Positions 62,784 to 64,000 of a DNA stretch of 64,000 nt are shown here, one piece after another. The DNA is from Pseudomonas vlassakiae (GTDB lineage: Bacteria > Pseudomonadota > Gammaproteobacteria > Pseudomonadales > Pseudomonadaceae). The stretch is taken from contig NZ_JABWRP020000019.1 of assembly GCF_014269035.2 (NCBI RefSeq), positions 29,895 through 93,894 on the forward strand. The letters are read 5' to 3'. A program made the position numbers and the translations under genes. Each line of letters begins with the position of its first letter. Position 1 is the first letter of the stretch. The notes under the pieces are model-generated. The model was not told where the DNA came from, did not search any database, and saw nothing but the letters and a program-made list of their open reading frames with translations.

Positions 62784-63905
62784 ATGAAAGCTGGACGCTG
62801 CGCGCAACTCGCGCTGACCATCGCCGCCACGGCCTGCGCCTGGGCGGTACAGGCCGATGATGCCGGCCCGGCCCTCAAGGCTGGCCAGGAATACCTGATC
62901 ACCACCAACTACCCGAACAACCTTCACGTCATCGACGTGGCCAGCGACACGCTGTACAAGAGTTGCCAGATGCCCGACAGGTTCGGCCCCGGCACCGCGA
63001 TGATGGCGCCAGACAACCGCACCGCGTATGTGCTCAACAACCACTATGCCGATATCTACGGTATCGACCTGGACACCTGCAAGACCACCTTCCACGCCAA
63101 CCTGTCCAGCGTGCCGGGTGAAGTCGGCAAGTCGATGTATTCGTTCGCCCTGAGCCCGGATGGCAAAGAGGTGTACGCCACGGTCAACCCGACCCAGCGG
63201 TTGAACGACCACTATGTGGTCAAGCCACCGCGCCTGGAGGTGTACAACACCGCCGATGGCCTGCAGGCCAAGCCGGTGCGTACCTTCCCGATGCCGCGCC
63301 AGGTCTACCTGATGCGCACCGCCGACGATGGCAGCCTGTTCGTCGCCGGGCCGGACATCTACAAGATGGACGTGAAGACCGGCAAGTACAGCGTGGCCTT
63401 GCCGCTGCGCAACTGGCAGCGCAAAGGCTACAGCGCCCCGGATGTGCTGTACTTCTGGCCGCACCAGAGCCCGCGCCATGAATTCTCGATGCTCTACACC
63501 ATCGCCAGGTTCAAGGACGCCAGGCAGGACCCGAACGAGGCGCAGCCGCTGTATGGCTACCTGAGCATCGACCTCAAGACCGGCAAGGCCCACACCCGGG
63601 AATTCGCCGACCTGACCGAACTCTACTTCACCGGCCTGCGTTCGCCCAAGGACCCGAACCAGATCTACGGCGTGCTCAACCGCCTGGCCAAATACGACAT
63701 CAAGCAGCGCAAGCTGATCAAGGCGGCTGATCTGGAGCACACCTACTACTGCGTGACCTTCGACATGAAGGGCGACAAGCTGTACCTGGGCGGTACCTTC
63801 AACGACCTGGCGGTGTTCAACCCCGATACGCTGGAGAAGGTGAAGAACATCAAGCTGCCGGGCGGGGACATGTCCACCACCACGCCGCAGGTGTTCATCC
63901 GCTGA
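62784..63905 (+). CDS. qhpB: Quinohemoprotein amine dehydrogenase beta subunit
   Basis: 373-residue periplasmic subunit, a seven-bladed beta-propeller of YVTN-type repeats (LHVIDVASDTLYKSCQMPD, FALSPDGKEVYATVNP, DMKGDKLYLGGTFNDLAVFN). Signal peptide ends AVQA (residue 24). ATG at 62784 follows AAGGGGA; an upstream ATG at 62748 overlaps qhpC and spoils the signal peptide. It contributes to the active-site cavity with the gamma subunit. Last gene of qhpADCB; a REPIN follows. Confidence 0.94.
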   Translation: MKAGRCAQLALTIAATACAWAVQADDAGPALKAGQEYLITTNYPNNLHVIDVASDTLYKSCQMPDRFGPGTAMMAPDNRTAYVLNNHYADIYGIDLDTCKTTFHANLSSVPGEVGKSMYSFALSPDGKEVYATVNPTQRLNDHYVVKPPRLEVYNTADGLQAKPVRTFPMPRQVYLMRTADDGSLFVAGPDIYKMDVKTGKYSVALPLRNWQRKGYSAPDVLYFWPHQSPRHEFSMLYTIARFKDARQDPNEAQPLYGYLSIDLKTGKAHTREFADLTELYFTGLRSPKDPNQIYGVLNRLAKYDIKQRKLIKAADLEHTYYCVTFDMKGDKLYLGGTFNDLAVFNPDTLEKVKNIKLPGGDMSTTTPQVFIR

Positions 63906-63920
63906 GCCGGTGTTGGCTTC

Positions 63921-63984
63921 ATCGCGGATGAATCCGCTCCTACAGGATCACCGCTGTCCTGTAGGGGCGGATTCGTCCGCGATA
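63921..63984. repeat. REPIN after qhpB
   Basis: Arms ATCGCGGATGAATCCGCTCC and its near-complement (63958-63984, two mismatches over 27 bases) face each other with a 10-base centre. A second REP type, distinct from the GCGGGTTTACCCGCG kind. It could terminate the qhp transcript. Confidence 0.88.
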
Positions 63985-64000
63985 GGGCCAGTCCTGGCAA

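Overview
The window looks like chromosome of a Pseudomonas putida-group bacterium. It is GC-rich and tightly packed, carries P. putida-type REP/REPIN palindromes, and has a typical soil-pseudomonad gene set: an RND pump, tricarballylate use, quinohemoprotein amine dehydrogenase, a MnxG-type multicopper oxidase and curli. I see no tRNA, rRNA, CRISPR array, transposase or integrase.

Layout. 1-2086 (minus): start of a MexE-MexF-type efflux operon, with an ATC-N9-GAT LysR-type palindrome upstream; a divergent MFS gene follows. 3514-8484 (minus): tcuR-tcuA-tcuB-tcuC for tricarballylate uptake and oxidation. 8593-15437: a LacI-type repressor divergent from a four-gene operon (TonB-dependent receptor, flavin monooxygenase, aldo/keto reductase, sulfonate-type binding protein). 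A sigma-70 promoter here overlaps a perfect LacI-type operator. 15453-21112: housekeeping and single genes (GNAT, LysE exporter, hydrolase, pirin, AlkA, DUF1652, Yip1).

21479-32983: a sigma-54 promoter drives a giant MnxG-like multicopper oxidase, a beta-propeller protein, two SCO copper chaperones, a cytochrome c/periplasmic-binding-protein fusion and a SurA/PpiC-like chaperone. 32999-42786: a second sigma-54 promoter drives an orphan receiver protein, a type II secretion/type IV pilus-like apparatus (ATPase, PilM/N/O/P-like proteins, lipoprotein secretin, three pseudopilins) and, as the last genes of the same operon, csgE, csgF and csgG. 42929-45885: two orphan RHS-core proteins around alkB. 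45964-51634 (minus): a third sigma-54 promoter drives two paralogous large secreted proteins, then csgB and a very large csgA. The three sigma-54 promoters share an upstream palindrome, TTCCCC-N6-GGGGAA, about 95-110 bases before the -12 element. This points to one regulon joining the oxidase, the secretion apparatus and the curli amyloid, and it is the most notable signal in the window.

51901-63905: amine oxidation. An AcoR-like sigma-54 activator is followed by qhpF, qhpE and qhpG (export, leader removal and tryptophan hydroxylation of the amine dehydrogenase gamma subunit). An aldehyde dehydrogenase gene is divergent from qhpA-qhpD-qhpC-qhpB. Both promoters between them look like sigma-54 promoters and share a cluster of TGAGAC/TGAAAC repeats.

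REPINs occur between genes and, unusually, inside two coding sequences: in the signal-peptide region of the cytochrome c fusion and in the PilP-like gene.
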